DNA of 64,000 nt, from contig NZ_MJBI02000002.1 of the NCBI RefSeq assembly GCF_002742385.2, positions 186,001-250,000 of the forward strand, in the 5' to 3' direction. Numbering within the stretch: position 1 is the stretch's first letter; each line of letters opens with the position of its first letter. The stretch comes from Macrococcoides goetzii. GTDB taxonomy: Bacteria; Bacillota; Bacilli; Staphylococcales; Staphylococcaceae. A program made the translations under genes and the position numbers. Under the pieces are notes generated by a model. That model saw nothing but the letters and a program-made list of their open reading frames with translations. It was not told where the DNA came from and did not search any database. Of this stretch, positions 62,167 through 64,000 are shown piece by piece.

Positions 62167-63762
62167 ATGTTCGTAAATTCATTTGATCCATTCGGCAATC
62201 TAGCTTTATCTGCAATTGTTGCAGCAGTGCCAATTATTTTATTCTTGCTCTGCTTAACATTACTAAAAATGAAAGGTATTAATGCAGCGATTATTACATT
62301 GATTGTAACTGCTTTGATTTCGATACTTGTATTTAAGTTACCTGGAGCAGTTGCAACTGGTGGTGTTGCAGAAGGTGTGGTACAAGGATTATTTCCAATC
62401 GGCTATATCATTATTATGGCAGTTTGGCTTTATAAAGTTTCTGTTGAAAGTGGAAAATTTCAGATTATCCAGGATTCTATCGCAGGTATTTCAGCTGACC
62501 AACGTATACAATTACTTTTAATCGGCTATTGTTTTAATGCATTCTTAGAAGGTGCTGCAGGATTCGGTGTACCAATCGCAATTTGTGCTGTATTACTTGT
62601 TCAGTTAGGATTCAAACCGTTACAGGCAGCGATGTTCTGTTTAATTGCAAATGGCGCATCTGGTGCATTTGGAGCGATAGGTATTCCTGTAGGTATAGTA
62701 AATACATTAGGTTTAAAAGGTGGCGTAACAGCCATGGATGTTTCACAGATGACGATATTTACTTTACCAATTATTAATATTGCCATTCCTTTCCTTTTAA
62801 TCTTTGTATTAGATGGCTTAAAAGGTATTAAAGAAACTTTACCTGCAATACTGATTGCTGGTGTTGTTTATTCAGTAGCACAAGCTGCGATAACATTCTT
62901 TATGGGACCAGAATTAGCATCGTTATTACCTGCTTTACTTGCTATGGCAACACTCGCAATTTTCTGTAGCAAATGGCAACCTAAAAACATCTTTAGATTA
63001 TCAAATGATGAAGTTAAAGTTGCAAGACATTCAATCAAAGAAATCGTTTTAGCATGGAGCCCATTTTATCTATTAACTGGTTTTGTATTAGTTTGGAGTT
63101 TACCCGCATTTAAAGCATTATTTTTACCTGGCGGTTTACTAGAGAAGACAATTTTATTATTCCAAATGCCAGGAACTTTCAATGAAACATTACAAAAAGG
63201 TGTAACATTAAAACTGGATTTAATTGGTGCAACAGGAACGGCAATCTTATTAGCTGTATTATTTACAATTATACTTTCACCAAAAATTAATTTAGGACAA
63301 GGTTTCAATCTCTTAGGCAAGACGATTAAAGAATTATGGATTCCAATCATTACAATTTGTGCGATCTTAGCGATTGCAAAATTAACAACTTACGGTGGCT
63401 TAACTGTAGCGATGGGTCAGGCAATTGCTAAAACTGGTTCAATCTTCCCGTTACTTTCACCAATCTTAGGATGGATTGGGGTATTTATGACAGGATCTGT
63501 TGTTAACAACAATGTATTGTTCGCATCAATTCAAGCAACTGCAGGAAGTACAATTGGCACTAATCCAGCATTATTAGTTGCAGCAAATACAGCTGGTGGT
63601 GTTATGGCGAAACTTATCTCACCACAATCAATCGCTATCGCGACAGCTGCTGTTGGGGCAGTTGGTGAAGAATCTAAGTTACTTAGCATGACTTTAAAAT
63701 ATAGTATTGGATTGTTAATATTCGTTTGTATCTGGACATTTGTATTGAGTCTTGTATTGTAG
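62167..63762 (+). CDS. lctP: L-lactate permease LctP
   Basis: Lactate:H+ symporter of 531 residues with about 13 helices. FNAFLEGAAGFGVPIAICAVLLVQLGFKP and GASGAFGAIGIPVGIVNTLG are signature segments of the LctP/LldP family, and the C-terminal MTGSVVNNNVLFASIQATAGSTIGTNP and SPQSIAIATAAVGA blocks are conserved. RBS GAAAGGAA before ATG 62167. It is followed 62 bp later by ldh, so lactate uptake and lactate dehydrogenase may share control by the Rex-type box. Confidence 0.95.
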   Translation: MFVNSFDPFGNLALSAIVAAVPIILFLLCLTLLKMKGINAAIITLIVTALISILVFKLPGAVATGGVAEGVVQGLFPIGYIIIMAVWLYKVSVESGKFQIIQDSIAGISADQRIQLLLIGYCFNAFLEGAAGFGVPIAICAVLLVQLGFKPLQAAMFCLIANGASGAFGAIGIPVGIVNTLGLKGGVTAMDVSQMTIFTLPIINIAIPFLLIFVLDGLKGIKETLPAILIAGVVYSVAQAAITFFMGPELASLLPALLAMATLAIFCSKWQPKNIFRLSNDEVKVARHSIKEIVLAWSPFYLLTGFVLVWSLPAFKALFLPGGLLEKTILLFQMPGTFNETLQKGVTLKLDLIGATGTAILLAVLFTIILSPKINLGQGFNLLGKTIKELWIPIITICAILAIAKLTTYGGLTVAMGQAIAKTGSIFPLLSPILGWIGVFMTGSVVNNNVLFASIQATAGSTIGTNPALLVAANTAGGVMAKLISPQSIAIATAAVGAVGEESKLLSMTLKYSIGLLIFVCIWTFVLSLVL

Positions 63763-63800
63763 CAGAAGAATTAAGTAAAAGCATAAATCACTACATTTAA

Positions 63801-64000
<200 letters not shown>

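Overview
The window is low-GC Firmicute DNA whose gene content and protein sequences look like Staphylococcaceae. lytSR-lrgAB, the mnh antiporter operon, narGHJI-nreABC-narT, pbp4-type and IsaB-like genes, ddh and lctP-ldh all have staphylococcal counterparts. Divergence from S. aureus and some rearranged neighbourhoods suggest Macrococcus/Macrococcoides or a close relative; this is inferred from protein resemblance only. No rRNA, tRNA, insertion sequence, prophage or CRISPR array was seen.

Layout. 1-4.8 kb: end of an OatA-like acyltransferase, then lytSR and lrgAB (murein hydrolase/overflow-metabolism control). 4.8-11.1 kb: an inactive-looking tyrosine-recombinase homologue followed by the seven-gene mnhA-G Na+/H+ antiporter operon. 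11.1-15.6 kb: esterase, YitT protein, large YhgE/Pip membrane protein. 15.7-19.5 kb: tenI-thiO-thiS-thiG-thiF on the minus strand behind a TPP riboswitch. 19.6-24 kb: small genes, a TerC exporter behind a yybP-ykoY (Mn2+) riboswitch, DedA and deoD. 24-32 kb: Rex-box-controlled EIIC/ddh pair, a lone modB, a second L-2-hydroxyacid dehydrogenase, a C39-like/acyl-CoA dehydrogenase pair, Fur-box fhuD-type lipoprotein, BirA-box bioY and two overlapping unknowns.

32-50 kb is a nitrate respiration island: fdhD (divergent), narGHJI, the oxygen/nitrate sensor nreABC, a hemerythrin-like gene, narT, and then the molybdenum cofactor genes moeB, moaB, moaC (inverted), moeA, mobB, moaE, moaD, mobA, moaA. 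The cofactor genes make the Mo-bisMGD that NarG needs, NreABC switches the system on without oxygen, and paired GC-rich palindromes stand before both narG and narT.

50-64 kb: fatty acid desaturase, SDR protein, two MFS transporters, aldehyde dehydrogenase, NERD protein, a 41-bp tandem repeat block, M50-like membrane protease, a PBP4-type carboxypeptidase, nupC, a 25-residue strongly basic peptide gene, an IsaB-like secreted protein, and lctP-ldh (ldh runs off the end) behind a second Rex-type box.

A theme is redox and anaerobic control: Rex-type boxes precede ddh, lctP and possibly narG, and the lytSR-lrgAB region carries a cre-like site. The most unusual items are the catalytically dead recombinase homologue under a perfect 12-bp inverted repeat, mnhE apparently starting at ATC or ATT, the hemerythrin gene inside the nre block, the 41-bp tandem repeats, and the 25-residue cationic peptide.
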